A stretch of 64,000 nt of DNA from positions 15,076-79,075 of the forward strand of contig NZ_JAHHIT010000038.1 of NCBI RefSeq assembly GCF_024539675.1, read 5' to 3'. How positions within the stretch are numbered: the stretch's first letter is position 1; every line of letters starts with the position of its first letter. Shown here piece by piece: positions 1 to 8,582 of the stretch. The notes beneath the pieces were generated by a model. It was not told the DNA's origin. It searched no databases and was given only the letters and a program-made list of their open reading frames with translations. Origin of the DNA: Streptomyces hilarionis (GTDB taxonomy: Bacteria; Actinomycetota; Actinomycetes; Streptomycetales; Streptomycetaceae). Made by a program: the position numbers and the translations under genes.

Positions 1-25
1 GTCCTCCCGCAGCTCCCATGGGTGA
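1..25 (+). pseudogene. 3' end of a convergent AraC-gene copy (edge of window)
   Basis: Bases 2-25 read in frame as SSRSSHG followed by TGA, identical to the C-terminus of the AraC-type regulator on the opposite strand (ends at 275). This is forced by the inverted repeat. Whether a full second copy or only a tail lies to the left cannot be seen from this window. Confidence 0.4.
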
Positions 26-299
26 GCGCGGCGTCCGGTGGATTCTCGATCCGCACTGCCCGCCCCCGGGCCGCACGCCAGACCGGGCCGGCGGGGAGCG
101 ATCGGCCGACGGCGTCGAGACGTTCTCCCAGCCCCCTGTGCGGCGGGCCGTTCGCCCGGCCGCGGCAGGCCTTCTGTGCTCGTTTCGGGTGGGGCCCCTT
201 CCCGATGGACCAGGTGGCAGAAGCTCGGCCCGCGGGGCGGGCAGTGCGGATCGAGAATCCACCGGACGCCGCGCTCACCCATGGGAGCTGCGGGAGGAC
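1..299. repeat. 66-bp perfect inverted repeat around a 167-bp spacer
   Basis: Bases 1-66 are the exact reverse complement of bases 234-299. The right arm covers the last codons and stop of the AraC gene that ends at 275, plus about 40 bp beyond it. The left arm touches the window edge, so the repeat may be longer than seen. The 167-bp spacer (67-233) is not repeated and shows no gene. The arrangement implies an inverted duplication of the 3' end of the regulator gene, or an assembly artefact. Confidence 0.9.
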
Positions 300-1060
300 C
301 GAGCCGACGAGCGATAGGCCCCCGGTGTCTGACCGACCAGCTCGGTGAAGGCGTCGATGAAGCTGCTGGGGTTCGACCAGCCCAGCCGGATCGCCGTGTC
401 GGTGACCGAGGCGCCGTCGCTGAGCTCGATCAGCGCCCGTTGAATGCGCAGCAGGGTGCGCCACTGACGGAAGCTCATCGACAGCTCGCTGCCGAACAGG
501 CGGCTCAGGGTGCGTTCGCCGGCGCCCGTGCGGTGGCCCAGCTCGGCCAGGGTCGCCGGGCTTGCCGGGTTCATGTGAAGCAGGTCGGTGACCGCCTTGA
601 GACGCCGGTCGATCGGCTCCGGGAGGCGCAGCGGCTCCTGTGCGGCGCGGGCGAGCTCGGCGAGTACGACGTCGATCAGCAGCCGCGCACGGGGGCTCTC
701 CAGCGGCTCACCCTCGCTCATCAGCGCCAGATAGGCCTCGCGCAGCAACGCGCTCGCCACGAAGACCGACGGCTCGGCCGGCAGCTGTCCGGTCAGCTTC
801 ACGGGCAGCGACAGCACCCGGATGTCCGTCTCGCCGTACGCCTTGCTGCTGTGCACCGCGAAGGGCGGCACCCACATGATCCGACTGGCCGGCGCCACCC
901 AGGTGCCCACCTGGGTCGCTGTGACCAGGGCCCCACGCGCGGCGTAGCGGAGCTGGCCGTAGTCGTGGAAGTGCGCGGCCACGTCGGCGCCATGGGCCAG
1001 CGGCGCCGACAACGGCGCATCGTCGGTGCAGAAGGTCGGCTCGCCGCTGGGGTCGGACAT
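275..1060 (-). CDS. AraC-family transcriptional regulator (cupin-type sensor)
   Basis: A 261-residue regulator. The N-terminal half is a cupin-like sensor with an HFHDYGQLRY segment followed by WVPPFAVH, typical of AraC regulators that bind small ligands. The last 100 residues form the double helix-turn-helix, with the family-typical LSMSFRQWRTLLRIQRAL and GWSNPSSFIDAF segments. I chose the ATG at 1060 (MSDPSGEP) over one 38 codons upstream, because the extra residues are not family-like and the shorter start leaves a normal promoter space. It is divergent from the NmrA-like gene at 1268, with 207 bp between them, so control of that gene and the oxidoreductase after it is the natural inference. 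Its 3' end lies in a 66-bp inverted repeat. Confidence 0.85.
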   Translation of the reverse strand: MSDPSGEPTFCTDDAPLSAPLAHGADVAAHFHDYGQLRYAARGALVTATQVGTWVAPASRIMWVPPFAVHSSKAYGETDIRVLSLPVKLTGQLPAEPSVFVASALLREAYLALMSEGEPLESPRARLLIDVVLAELARAAQEPLRLPEPIDRRLKAVTDLLHMNPASPATLAELGHRTGAGERTLSRLFGSELSMSFRQWRTLLRIQRALIELSDGASVTDTAIRLGWSNPSSFIDAFTELVGQTPGAYRSSARSSRSSHG

Positions 1061-1267
1061 GCGATCGAGACTATCCGACACTGGCGGGTTATCGGGAAAA
1101 CCTGGCGAGATACCGGTGGTGAGCCTGACGCCACAGACGCATCGTGGAGACATGTCACAACAGATCGAGCTCAAGGACGCCCCGCCCGCGTCGTACTCCC
1201 CCCACCGCCGAGATCAACACCGGACTCGTGCCCACCTCGCTCACGCCCTGAGTGAAGGGTGGCAGCG

Positions 1268-2146
1268 ATGAGCACACAGACGACCGGCACGATCGCAGTC
1301 TTCGGCGCGACGGGGCGACAGGGCGGGGCGGTGGTCGACGCGCTGCTGGACCACAAGGCCACGGTGCGGGCCCTGGTCCGCAACCCGCAATCCGACCGGG
1401 CTCAGGCGCTGGCCGCCCGCGGCGTCGAGCTGGCTGCCGTCCGGACCGACGACCCGGCGTCGCTGGCCGCCGCACTGACGGCCGTCGAGGCGTTCTCCTT
1501 CATGACCCCGGAAGCGAACAACCTCGAAGAGGTCGAGACGGAGATCCGCATCGGCATCGCGCTCGTCGACGCGGCGGTCGCGGCACGCGTCCCCCGTGTC
1601 GTGTTCAACTCGGTCTTCGGCGCGGACCGGGAGCGGGGTGTGCCGCACCATGACTCGAAGCACTCGATCGAGGAGTACCTGAGGAAGTCCGGCCTCAGGG
1701 CCGTGATGGTTCGCCCGGCCCCCTTCATGGAGGAGATGGCGCCGAGCCTGGAGCGCGGAGAGATCGTGCTGAGGCTGCCGCTGCCGGAGGACGTCGCCCT
1801 GAAGATGATCTCGGTCAGGGACGTCGGCCGGGTCGCAGCCGCGCTCCTGCTCGACACCGTGGAGGCACCCGGCGGAGCCGTCGAGCTCGTCGGCGACGAG
1901 CTGACGGGCCCTCAGATCGCCGCAGCGTTCGGGGCGCGCGCCGGGCTCCCGGCACGGTACGAGGCCCTCCCGTTGAGCGTGCTCCCCGGCGACCTCGACA
2001 GGGCGATGTTCCGCCAGTTCGCGAAGGCGGCGGAACACCCGGCGGATCTTGCGGTGGTGCGGGCGATCGAGCCGGCCACCCTCGACCTGGCCGAGTGGAT
2101 CCGATCCACCGGCTGGGCCGCGCCCACAAACGTGGCTGGTTCCTGA
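1268..2146 (+). CDS. NmrA/HSCARG-like NAD(P)-binding protein
   Basis: A 292-residue Rossmann protein beginning IAVFGATGRQGGAVVDALL, the GxxGxxG dinucleotide signature of the NmrA group of atypical short-chain dehydrogenases. The usual YxxxK catalytic pair is not obvious, which suits NmrA-like redox sensors or NAD(P)H:quinone reductases rather than classical dehydrogenases. Start ATG 1268 is preceded by a GAAGGG ribosome binding site. It is divergent from the AraC gene and 96 bp upstream of a quinone oxidoreductase on the same strand, so the two enzymes are likely co-regulated. The substrate cannot be told from sequence. Confidence 0.85.
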   Translation: MSTQTTGTIAVFGATGRQGGAVVDALLDHKATVRALVRNPQSDRAQALAARGVELAAVRTDDPASLAAALTAVEAFSFMTPEANNLEEVETEIRIGIALVDAAVAARVPRVVFNSVFGADRERGVPHHDSKHSIEEYLRKSGLRAVMVRPAPFMEEMAPSLERGEIVLRLPLPEDVALKMISVRDVGRVAAALLLDTVEAPGGAVELVGDELTGPQIAAAFGARAGLPARYEALPLSVLPGDLDRAMFRQFAKAAEHPADLAVVRAIEPATLDLAEWIRSTGWAAPTNVAGS

Positions 2147-2242
2147 GCCTCCGAGCCGGAACTGGTCGGAGTGCCGGTGCGGCCGCCACCGCCCCCGGCC
2201 AAGTTGATCTTTCACCTAGAGCGACGAGCACTGGAGCAGGAC

Positions 2243-3142
2243 ATGAAGGCGATCACCTACACCGAGTTCGGCGGCCCGGACGTCCTCCGCCTCGAGGAGG
2301 TCGACGAGCCGCACGCCGGACCCGGGCAGGTGCGGCTCAAGGTCGTGGCGGCAGGCGTCAACCCGCTCGACTCCAAGATCCGCAACGGGTGGAGGCCGCA
2401 CATCGCCCCGCCGTTCCCGGTGATCCCCGGCGTGGAGGCGGCCGGCGTCGTCGACGAGGTCGGCGACGGCGTGACCGGCGTCGCGGTGGGTGACGAGGTC
2501 CTGGGCTGGACCGTCACCGGGGCCTACGCCGAGCACGCGCTGGCCGTCGACTTCGGCCCGAAGCCCGCGGACCTCGACTGGGACCTCGCCGCGGCACTGC
2601 CCGTCGCCGTCGAGACCTCGGTCCGTGTGCTCGACGCCCTCGGCGTCGGGGAAGGCGACACGCTCCTGCTGCACGGAGCCGCGGGTGTGGCCGGCGCCGT
2701 CGGTGTTCAGCTCGCGGTCACCCGCGGCGCCACGGTCATCGGCACCGCCTCCCCCGGCAACCACGACTACCTGCGCTCGCTGGGCGCGATCCCGGTCTCC
2801 TACGGCGCCGGCCTCGCCGACCGGGTCCGCAAGGCCGCGCCGCAGGGCATCGACGCCGTGTACGACGCCGCGGGGGCAGGCGACCTGGAGGTGTCGATCG
2901 ACCTGCGCGGCGGCACCGACCGGATCATCACCATCGCCGATCTGAAGGCCGCCGAGCTGGGCGTCATCTTCTCCAGCCCCGGCGCCCCGTTCGGTTCCCG
3001 CCTCGGCGAGTACGCCCGCCTCGCAGCCGACGGCAAGCTCACGGTACGCATCGCGCAGAGCCTTCTGCTGGAGGACGCCGCGAAGGCGCAGGAGCTGAGC
3101 GCGAGCGGTCACGCCGCCGGGAAGCTCGTCCTGCGGCCGTAG
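2243..3142 (+). CDS. NADP-dependent quinone oxidoreductase-like MDR protein
   Basis: A 299-residue medium-chain dehydrogenase/reductase of the zinc-independent quinone oxidoreductase class. It has the N-terminal GroES-like domain (GGPDVLRLEEV, then AAGVNPLDSKIRNG) and the nucleotide-binding segment LLLHGAAGVAGAVGVQLA. The structural and catalytic zinc cysteines of alcohol dehydrogenases are absent. It probably reduces quinones or activated enones with NADPH. Start ATG 2243 follows GAGCAGG. It is the second gene of a probable operon with the NmrA-like protein. Confidence 0.87.
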   Translation: MKAITYTEFGGPDVLRLEEVDEPHAGPGQVRLKVVAAGVNPLDSKIRNGWRPHIAPPFPVIPGVEAAGVVDEVGDGVTGVAVGDEVLGWTVTGAYAEHALAVDFGPKPADLDWDLAAALPVAVETSVRVLDALGVGEGDTLLLHGAAGVAGAVGVQLAVTRGATVIGTASPGNHDYLRSLGAIPVSYGAGLADRVRKAAPQGIDAVYDAAGAGDLEVSIDLRGGTDRIITIADLKAAELGVIFSSPGAPFGSRLGEYARLAADGKLTVRIAQSLLLEDAAKAQELSASGHAAGKLVLRP

Positions 3143-3587
3143 CTCAGCGCCCGGCCGGCTGGGAGGCACGACGGCAGCGCGCCGGCCAGTCGCCACGGTC
3201 CTGGCGAACCCGGCCGGCGCGTCCACCTCCACCGGTCCCGCCTGCCGCACGGCCTCGAACAGGACACGCCGCCCGCTGTAGCGCTCCTCCACATGCGCGA
3301 CCAACGCCGGTAGCGGCGGCCGGCGTTGCCTGCCCCGGTCGGCGGTGCGTTCATTGATCCGGCGCCGCCGCGCCCCGAACCCCCGCAGGTCCGCCGACGG
3401 GATCGGACACGGCGCGGCCCAGCGCGCCCACCGCACGATCTTCTCGATGCGGCTCCAGAACTCGCCCGCGATCGCCCTGGCCAGCCCTTCGCGGGTGACG
3501 CGGTCAGTGTCACCTTCCCGGCGCACGATGACCGAGGGCCTGAACGTGATCTCTGACCTGCCGCTATGTACGCGTCAGAGGCACCAC

Positions 3588-3630
3588 GGTGGGGCGGGTG
3601 GGACTCGAACCACGGCAGGCTGATTGTGAG
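3588..3630. repeat. Degenerate third copy of the tRNA 3'-end repeat
   Basis: The first 24 bases match the 3' end of the CAU tRNA at 19414-19487. One base is then missing in the run of Cs and the match decays (GATTGTGAG for GATTATGAG). Same orientation as the copies at 4335 and 19411. It is consistent with an older or related attachment site. Confidence 0.6.
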
Positions 3631-4252
3631 TGGCGGTTCGTGATTCTTTGAGGGGTTCTGGCGTCGCCTGACGATGTGTGCTACCAGGGCAATGAAAGGC
3701 TGGCGAGGACGGCGCCGGGGCCACGTTCGAGGTCGTGATGATCGGCCTGCGCCACCGGCAGACGTCTTCCATGGCATGGCACCGCTCGCCGGCCTTCAAC
3801 CTCCGGTTCGTCGCGTCTGCGGCGCGTCCGGCAAACAGCCGACGATCACGGCCTCTCCCGGATCTGGCGCCGACATCCGCATCACGGCGCCATGCGACGG
3901 CGGCATCGCAGCCGCATGGCTCATCAGAAACCGGGCCGTTCCCTGTTCGGACGGTTTCAGCCCTGCCGCCCACCAGCTCGTCACGCCCCGCTACCGACGT
4001 GATCGAGCTCCCCAGAGTGAGGCCGCACCCGGTCACCGCGAAGGCTTCTCGGGCGGCCGGGCAGAGCCCACGGACGGTGCTCGCAGACATCACGGAAACC
4101 CTGCGTCCCCAACGCGTCCCCACGATCATGAAAATGGCGTCGCGGAGATGTTGCCGGCTCGTCGGCTCAAGCTCCGCTCGTCGGCATTCCCGCAGGTCAG
4201 CGTGACGTCTGCCCAACAAGGAAGCAAGATCCTCACCCCGCTCCGAACTCAC

Positions 4253-4382
4253 GAGCAGCGGATTCGGTCCGTTGAGCGAAAGTTGACGCTCCGACACCTC
4301 ACGAGGAACGTTTCCGCAGGTCACGGACCTGCACAGGTGGGGCGGGTGGGACTCGAACCCACGGCCGACGGATTATGAGTCC
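4253..4382. repeat. Distal attachment-site repeat (tRNA 3' end plus related flank)
   Basis: Bases 4335-4382 are a perfect 48-bp direct repeat of 19411-19458, covering the T-arm, acceptor and anticodon arm of the CAU tRNA. Identity stops at 4383. The preceding 80 bp (from 4253) are also clearly related to 19331-19410, sharing GCAGCGGATTC, AGTTGACG and GAACGTTTCCGCAGGTCA. This fits an integration core site next to a conserved element end. Confidence 0.8.
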
Positions 4383-4783
4383 ATTGGGGATCTTGGCGGT
4401 CCTTGCCGATCAGTGCCGATTCACGCCGTTCTTGCAGGTCAGACATGCTGATCTACGTCAGCCCTTGGCAGTGCCTGTTGGTCTGTTCCTGTCCTTGTGG
4501 CCCCTCAACGGCCCCTGGAGGTCGATGAGTTCGACGGTCGTCACGGAAGCAGCCATGTCCGCACAGTTCAACCACGGGGCTAGAACCTTCGCACAGCGGA
4601 TTTCCCTTCCAACGCGCAAAGGCCCCGACCCTCTACTCCGGGCGGAGCCTCTGCGGCCACTTCCGCAGGCCAAACGCTGTCTCGTCCCCCTATCCAGCTC
4701 AGTCGACTTCTCCCAGAGCGAGCTGACGGGATCGGGCGGACGTCTGACCCTCGGGTGGTCGGCCCTGTGTCGGTCGGCTGTGG

Positions 4784-5392
4784 TCAGGCTTCCGGGCGCC
4801 GTGTCGCCGGCTGATCGCTGCTGCCGTGCGCCAGCGAGGCGCGAATCCCCTGGCGGCAGACGTCGAGGATTTCGTCCGCCAGCGGAGAATCGTCGGGGCA
4901 TGCCCGCGACAACATGACCGCGCCGACCGAATGGGCGAGCATGTCGATCAGCGTGGTGCGGTCCACGCGCGGGTCCGCATCCCCCGGCGTGTCGCCTGGG
5001 GCCTGAAGGACCGTCAGCAACTGCTCGATCCCGGCGGCGAACTCCGCTTTGATGCCCGCCGGCTGACGTGCGGCATCGCCGCCGAGGGCCGCGATGGTGC
5101 ACCCGTCGCCGCGCCCGTCGCGATGCTCCCGGGAGACGTAGCTCTCGACGAACTCGGCCGGCCCCAGGCCTTCTGTCCGTGCCGCGATCTGCGAGAGCCC
5201 GCTCGCGGACGCTTCGGCCATCAGATCGGCCTTGGAGCGGAAGTGCTTGTAGAACCCGCCATGGGTGAAGCCAGCGGCCGCCATCAGTTCCGCCACGCCG
5301 ACGCCGTCATAGCCGCGGTCGCGGAAGAGTCCGGCGGCTGTCGCGACGATGTGCGCACGGTTCTGCTCCGCCTGCGCCTTGGTCACTCGCAT
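4784..5392 (-). CDS. TetR/AcrR-family transcriptional regulator
   Basis: A 202-residue repressor. The N-terminal helix-turn-helix is intact: IVATAAGLFRDRGYDG, then VAELMAAAGFTHGGFYKHF. The C-terminal ligand domain includes GDGCTIAALGGD, typical of TetR proteins next to oxidoreductases and hydrolases. Start ATG 5392 (MRVTKAQ) is preferred over further-upstream starts that would run into the operator. It is divergent from the hydrolase at 5524, and a 20-bp perfect palindrome lies between them, so autorepression plus control of the hydrolase and SDR is likely. Confidence 0.88.
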   Translation of the reverse strand: MRVTKAQAEQNRAHIVATAAGLFRDRGYDGVGVAELMAAAGFTHGGFYKHFRSKADLMAEASASGLSQIAARTEGLGPAEFVESYVSREHRDGRGDGCTIAALGGDAARQPAGIKAEFAAGIEQLLTVLQAPGDTPGDADPRVDRTTLIDMLAHSVGAVMLSRACPDDSPLADEILDVCRQGIRASLAHGSSDQPATRRPEA

Positions 5393-5438
5393 GGTTGGCC
5401 TCCCCATCCACGGTCGACACTCGACGGTCAAGCATACA

Positions 5439-5458
5439 TAGATGTCGATCGACATCTA
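5439..5458. promoter_or_regulatory. 20-bp perfect palindromic operator, likely TetR site
   Basis: TAGATGTCGATCGACATCTA is a perfect 20-bp palindrome in the 131-bp space between a TetR gene and the divergent hydrolase gene. Its length and symmetry match TetR-dimer operators. It lies about 47 bp upstream of the TetR start. Confidence 0.7.
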
Positions 5459-5463
5459 AGGGC

Positions 5464-5493
5464 TTGACTTTTTATATTACGACCGTCATCGTA
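5464..5493 (+). promoter_or_regulatory. Candidate promoter with a second inverted repeat
   Basis: A TTGACT hexamer at 5464 sits in an AT-rich patch unusual for this genome and could be a -35 element for the hydrolase at 5524. TACGA and TCGTA arms (5478-5493, 6-bp spacer) form a second, weaker dyad. Assignment of the -10 is uncertain. Confidence 0.4.
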
Positions 5494-5523
5494 TTGCTCA
5501 TCCCCGCCAGAAAGGCTCAGGCC

Positions 5524-6363
5524 ATGAGCGATACGCATGTGACCGCCCCGACGCAGTACGTCGAGGTCGACGGCGACCGGTTCGCCTACCGACGCTGGGG
5601 CAAGCCCTCCGGCGTCCCGATCTTCCTGGTCCAGCACTTCCGCGGGGGAATGGACCACTGGGACCCCCTGCTCACCGACGGCCTGGCCGAAGGCCGAGAG
5701 GTCATCCTCTTCAACGGGCGCGGCATCGCCTCGTCATCCGGCACGCCGCGCAACCGGATGGAGGACATGGCCGACGACATCGCCGCGGTCATCCGGGCTC
5801 TGGGGCTGGAGCAGGTCGATCTGCTCGGGTTCTCGATCGGCGGCTGGCAGGTGCAGGAGGTCGTGCTGCGCCACCCCCAGCTGGTGCGCAAGCTCCTCCT
5901 GCTCGGCACCGGCCTGCGCGGCGGGGACCCGACGATGGACCCCAAGGTGCCCGAGGTGGCGCTGAATCCGGTCCCCGGCCTGGAGGACTTCCTCTTCCTG
6001 TTCTTCGGCCGTTCCGAGGCCGCGGTCGAAGCGGGCCGGGCCTTCTGGGAGCGCCGCCACCAGCGGGCCGACCAGGACCCTCCGAGCTCGCCCGCCGTCG
6101 GGCAGGCGCAGTTCGAAGCCGCCACCGCCTACGGGGAACCGCTGCCCGGCGAGAACCCCTACGCCTTCCTGAACGCGATCACCCAGCCGACCCTGGTCCT
6201 CAACGGCACGAACGACGTGATGATCGCCTCGATCAACTCCTGGCACCTCGCGCAGAGCATCCCGAACGCCCAACTGCTGATCTACCCCGACGCCGGGCAC
6301 GCAGCGCACTTCCAGTACCCCGAGCGGTTCCTGAAGCACGCCCTTCAGTTCCTCGACGAGTAA
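5524..6363 (+). CDS. Alpha/beta-fold hydrolase
   Basis: A 279-residue alpha/beta hydrolase of the haloperoxidase/esterase type. The nucleophile elbow is GFSIGG (Ser near residue 107). The oxyanion region is QHFRGGMDHWDP, and the C-terminal catalytic His is in DAGHAAHFQYPERF. Start ATG 5524 follows AGAAAGG. It heads a probable operon with the SDR at 6444 and is divergent from a TetR gene. It resembles the hydrolase at 15664-16530 in layout. Substrate unknown. Confidence 0.87.
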   Translation: MSDTHVTAPTQYVEVDGDRFAYRRWGKPSGVPIFLVQHFRGGMDHWDPLLTDGLAEGREVILFNGRGIASSSGTPRNRMEDMADDIAAVIRALGLEQVDLLGFSIGGWQVQEVVLRHPQLVRKLLLLGTGLRGGDPTMDPKVPEVALNPVPGLEDFLFLFFGRSEAAVEAGRAFWERRHQRADQDPPSSPAVGQAQFEAATAYGEPLPGENPYAFLNAITQPTLVLNGTNDVMIASINSWHLAQSIPNAQLLIYPDAGHAAHFQYPERFLKHALQFLDE

Positions 6364-6443
6364 GCAGCCGCGCCCGAAAGGCGAACGGCACGTCCTGGGT
6401 GTGCCCCCACCCCCGAAGAACCACCTGACGAGAAGAGACAGAC

Positions 6444-7172
6444 ATGAAGATCGAAGGTTCGGTAGCTCTGGTGACCGGCGCCAACCGTGGCATCGGCAAG
6501 GCCTTCGCGGACGAGCTCCTCGCCCGCGGCGCGACCAAGGTGTACGCGGCTGTCCGCGACGTCACCACCATCACGGACCCGCGGCTCACGCCCGTCGCCT
6601 TGGACGTCACGGACCCGGCAGCCGTCGCCGCGGCCGCTGCCCAGTTCGCCGACGTCTCGATCGTCGTGAACAACGCCGGTGTCGCCAGCGCCAACTTCCC
6701 CCTCTCCGCCTCGCTCGACGTGGCGCGCAGCGAGCTGGAGGTGAACTACTTCGGGCTCATCTCCATGACGCAGGCGTTCGCCCCGGTCGTGGCGGCCAAC
6801 GGCGGCGGCGCCTTCGTCAACATGCTCTCGGTCGCCTCGTGGGCGGCATACCCCGTAGCCGCCACGTACGGGGCGTCGAAGGCAGCCGCGTGGAGCTACA
6901 CCAACGCCGCAAGGCAGCAGCTCAAGACACAGGGGACCGAAGTCGTCGCCGTCCACGTCGGGCCGGTCGACACGGACATGCAGGCCGGCTTCGACGTCCC
7001 CAAGACCCCGCCGGCCGACGTGGCCCGCAGCGCCCTGGACGCGCTGGAGGCAGGCCGGCCCGAGGCCATCGTCGACGAGATGAGCCGCAACGTGAAGTCC
7101 ACGCTGCACGACGACCAGGCCCTGCTGTACCCGGCCATCGAGGCGCAGCTCGCCGAGCAACTGGGCGACTGA
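6444..7172 (+). CDS. Short-chain dehydrogenase/reductase
   Basis: A 242-residue classical SDR. It has TGANRGIGKAF (NAD(P) binding), NNAGVA, Ser in MLSVASW, and the YGASKAA catalytic Tyr-Lys pair. It lies 80 bp downstream of the alpha/beta hydrolase, with an AGAAGAGA ribosome site before ATG 6444. A frameshifted paralog fragment lies at 9120-9453, sharing the TKVYAA(V/A)RD block, which shows that this SDR family has been duplicated within the island. Confidence 0.9.
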   Translation: MKIEGSVALVTGANRGIGKAFADELLARGATKVYAAVRDVTTITDPRLTPVALDVTDPAAVAAAAAQFADVSIVVNNAGVASANFPLSASLDVARSELEVNYFGLISMTQAFAPVVAANGGGAFVNMLSVASWAAYPVAATYGASKAAAWSYTNAARQQLKTQGTEVVAVHVGPVDTDMQAGFDVPKTPPADVARSALDALEAGRPEAIVDEMSRNVKSTLHDDQALLYPAIEAQLAEQLGD

Positions 7173-7460
7173 CCCACGGGAGCGCCGGCATCGAGGCCGA
7201 GGCCGCGGCCTGGCCCCCGCAACGGTCACCTGGGTGTGGTCGAGGCGGGTGTCCGGTACCGCCGCGGGTAGCGGGCCACGAAGTCGGACTTCTGCGCGCA
7301 GCCGACCTCCAGCGTCGCCGCGTACGACTGCTCAGGAACTCCGGAGCCCCCCCGCACGCCCCCAAACCCTTCCTGCGCTGCCCACCACCCAACAAAGCAT
7401 TATGTTCGTAATGTAATCCGCCGAACTCATGGCGGATGCCGACACCCCGAGGAATCACGC
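7173..7460. promoter_or_regulatory. Promoter region of alkene reductase with operator-like dyad
   Basis: This 288-bp gap holds no convincing gene. At 7398-7413 the sequence CATTATGTTCGTAATG has 5-bp perfect arms and lies 48 bp before the alkene reductase start. Its core ATTATGTTCGTA is nearly repeated at 10590 and, as ATTACGTTCGC, at 17510, in front of TetR-related genes. I infer a binding site for one of the island's TetR proteins. Confidence 0.5.
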
Positions 7461-8522
7461 ATGCTCAACAGCCTGTGGACCCCCACCGTCGCCGGAAAGA
7501 TTTCCCTACCGCACCGTCTGGCGATGTCGACCCGCAACAGGGCCACCCCAGACGGCGTGCCCACCGATCTCAACGCCGAGTACTACGCCCAGCGCGCCTC
7601 GCACGCCCTCATCATCACCGAGGGCACCCAGCCCTCCGACGACGGCCAGGGCTATATGACGACCCCGGGCATCTACACCGAGGCGCACATCACCGGCTGG
7701 CGCAAGGTCACCGACGCCGTACACAAGGCCGACGGACGCATCGTCATCCAGCTCATGCACGTCGGGCGCATCTCGCACCCCGACAACACCCCCCACCACC
7801 GCCAGCCCGTGGCCCCCTCCGCGATCAAGCCGGCAGGCCAGATGTTCACCGCCTCCGGGATGCAGGAGATGCCGGAGCCGCGCGAGCTGACCACCGAGGA
7901 GGTCGCCGCGACGGTCGAGGACTTCCGGCGCGCCGCCGCGGCAGCCATCGCCGCAGGCGCCGACGGCGTCGAGATCCACGGCGCCAACGGCTACCTCATC
8001 CACCAGTTCCTCTTCCCCACCACCAACCAGCGCACCGACCAGTACGGCGGCTCCCTCGACAACCGCATCCGCTTCGCGGTCGAGGTCGCCACCGCCGTGG
8101 CCGACGAGATCGGAGCCGACCGCACCGGCATCCGCTTCTCCCCCGGCAACCCCTTCCAGCTCGGCGACCTCACCGAGGACGACACCCACGAGCTCTACCC
8201 GCACCTCGTACGCGCCCTCGCCCCCCTCGACCTCGCCTACCTGCACCTCGCTCACGGCGGCGACGAAGAACTCCTGGGCACGCTGCGCGAGTTGTGGCCG
8301 AACACACTGATCCTCAACCGCGCCGGCACCGACATCGCCACCCGCGCCAAGGACATCGACAACGGCGTCGCCGACGTCATCACCGTGGGCTCGATGGCCC
8401 TCGCCAACCCTGACCTCGTGGAGCGCGTACGCGTCGGCGCTCCCCTGAACGACCCCGACCCCGCCACCTTCTACGGCGGCGGCGCGGCCGGCTACACCGA
8501 CTACCCCACCCACGCCGCCTGA
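7461..8522 (+). CDS. Alkene reductase, old yellow enzyme family (FMN)
   Basis: A 353-residue flavoenzyme of the OYE/NADH:flavin oxidoreductase family, of normal full length. Seen are the N-terminal LWTPTVAGKISLPHRL, the QLMHVGR strand, the GVEIHGANGYLIHQF active-site block (His and Asn that bind the substrate carbonyl), NQRTDQYGGSLDNR and the FMN phosphate-binding end (VGSMALANPDL). It reduces activated C=C bonds with NAD(P)H. A 3' fragment of a second copy lies at 13777-13966, and about 60 bp downstream of each copy are also similar. Confidence 0.93.
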   Translation: MLNSLWTPTVAGKISLPHRLAMSTRNRATPDGVPTDLNAEYYAQRASHALIITEGTQPSDDGQGYMTTPGIYTEAHITGWRKVTDAVHKADGRIVIQLMHVGRISHPDNTPHHRQPVAPSAIKPAGQMFTASGMQEMPEPRELTTEEVAATVEDFRRAAAAAIAAGADGVEIHGANGYLIHQFLFPTTNQRTDQYGGSLDNRIRFAVEVATAVADEIGADRTGIRFSPGNPFQLGDLTEDDTHELYPHLVRALAPLDLAYLHLAHGGDEELLGTLRELWPNTLILNRAGTDIATRAKDIDNGVADVITVGSMALANPDLVERVRVGAPLNDPDPATFYGGGAAGYTDYPTHAA

Positions 8523-8582
8523 CCACAGCCCCCAGCGCCGGAGGGAGTCGCCTTCCTCGGGCGCTTCGGCGTACGCACGCCA

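Larger units (their letters stand above)
3143..4783. other. Degenerate, probably non-coding DNA with tRNA-derived att remnants
   Basis: This 1.6-kb stretch has open frames on both strands, but none reads like a protein I recognise. Amino-acid usage is Arg/Pro-rich and no ribosome site fits. It contains two partial tRNA 3' ends (3588-3630 and 4335-4382). Bases about 4383-4500 look like the arm of an integrase attachment site, with repeated GCCGATC/GCCGATT words. I read it as the eroded junction of one or more integrated elements. Confidence 0.6.

Noticed and set aside
2216..3526. 436-residue reverse-strand open frame over the quinone oxidoreductase
   Set aside because: Most of it is antisense to a clear MDR enzyme. 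The non-overlapping part (3175-3526) is Arg-rich with no recognisable domain and no ribosome site, so I left it unannotated.
3575..4324. 249-residue reverse-strand open frame within the att remnant region
   Set aside because: It runs through a tRNA-derived repeat, has no family-like motif and has uneven composition. More likely eroded non-coding DNA.
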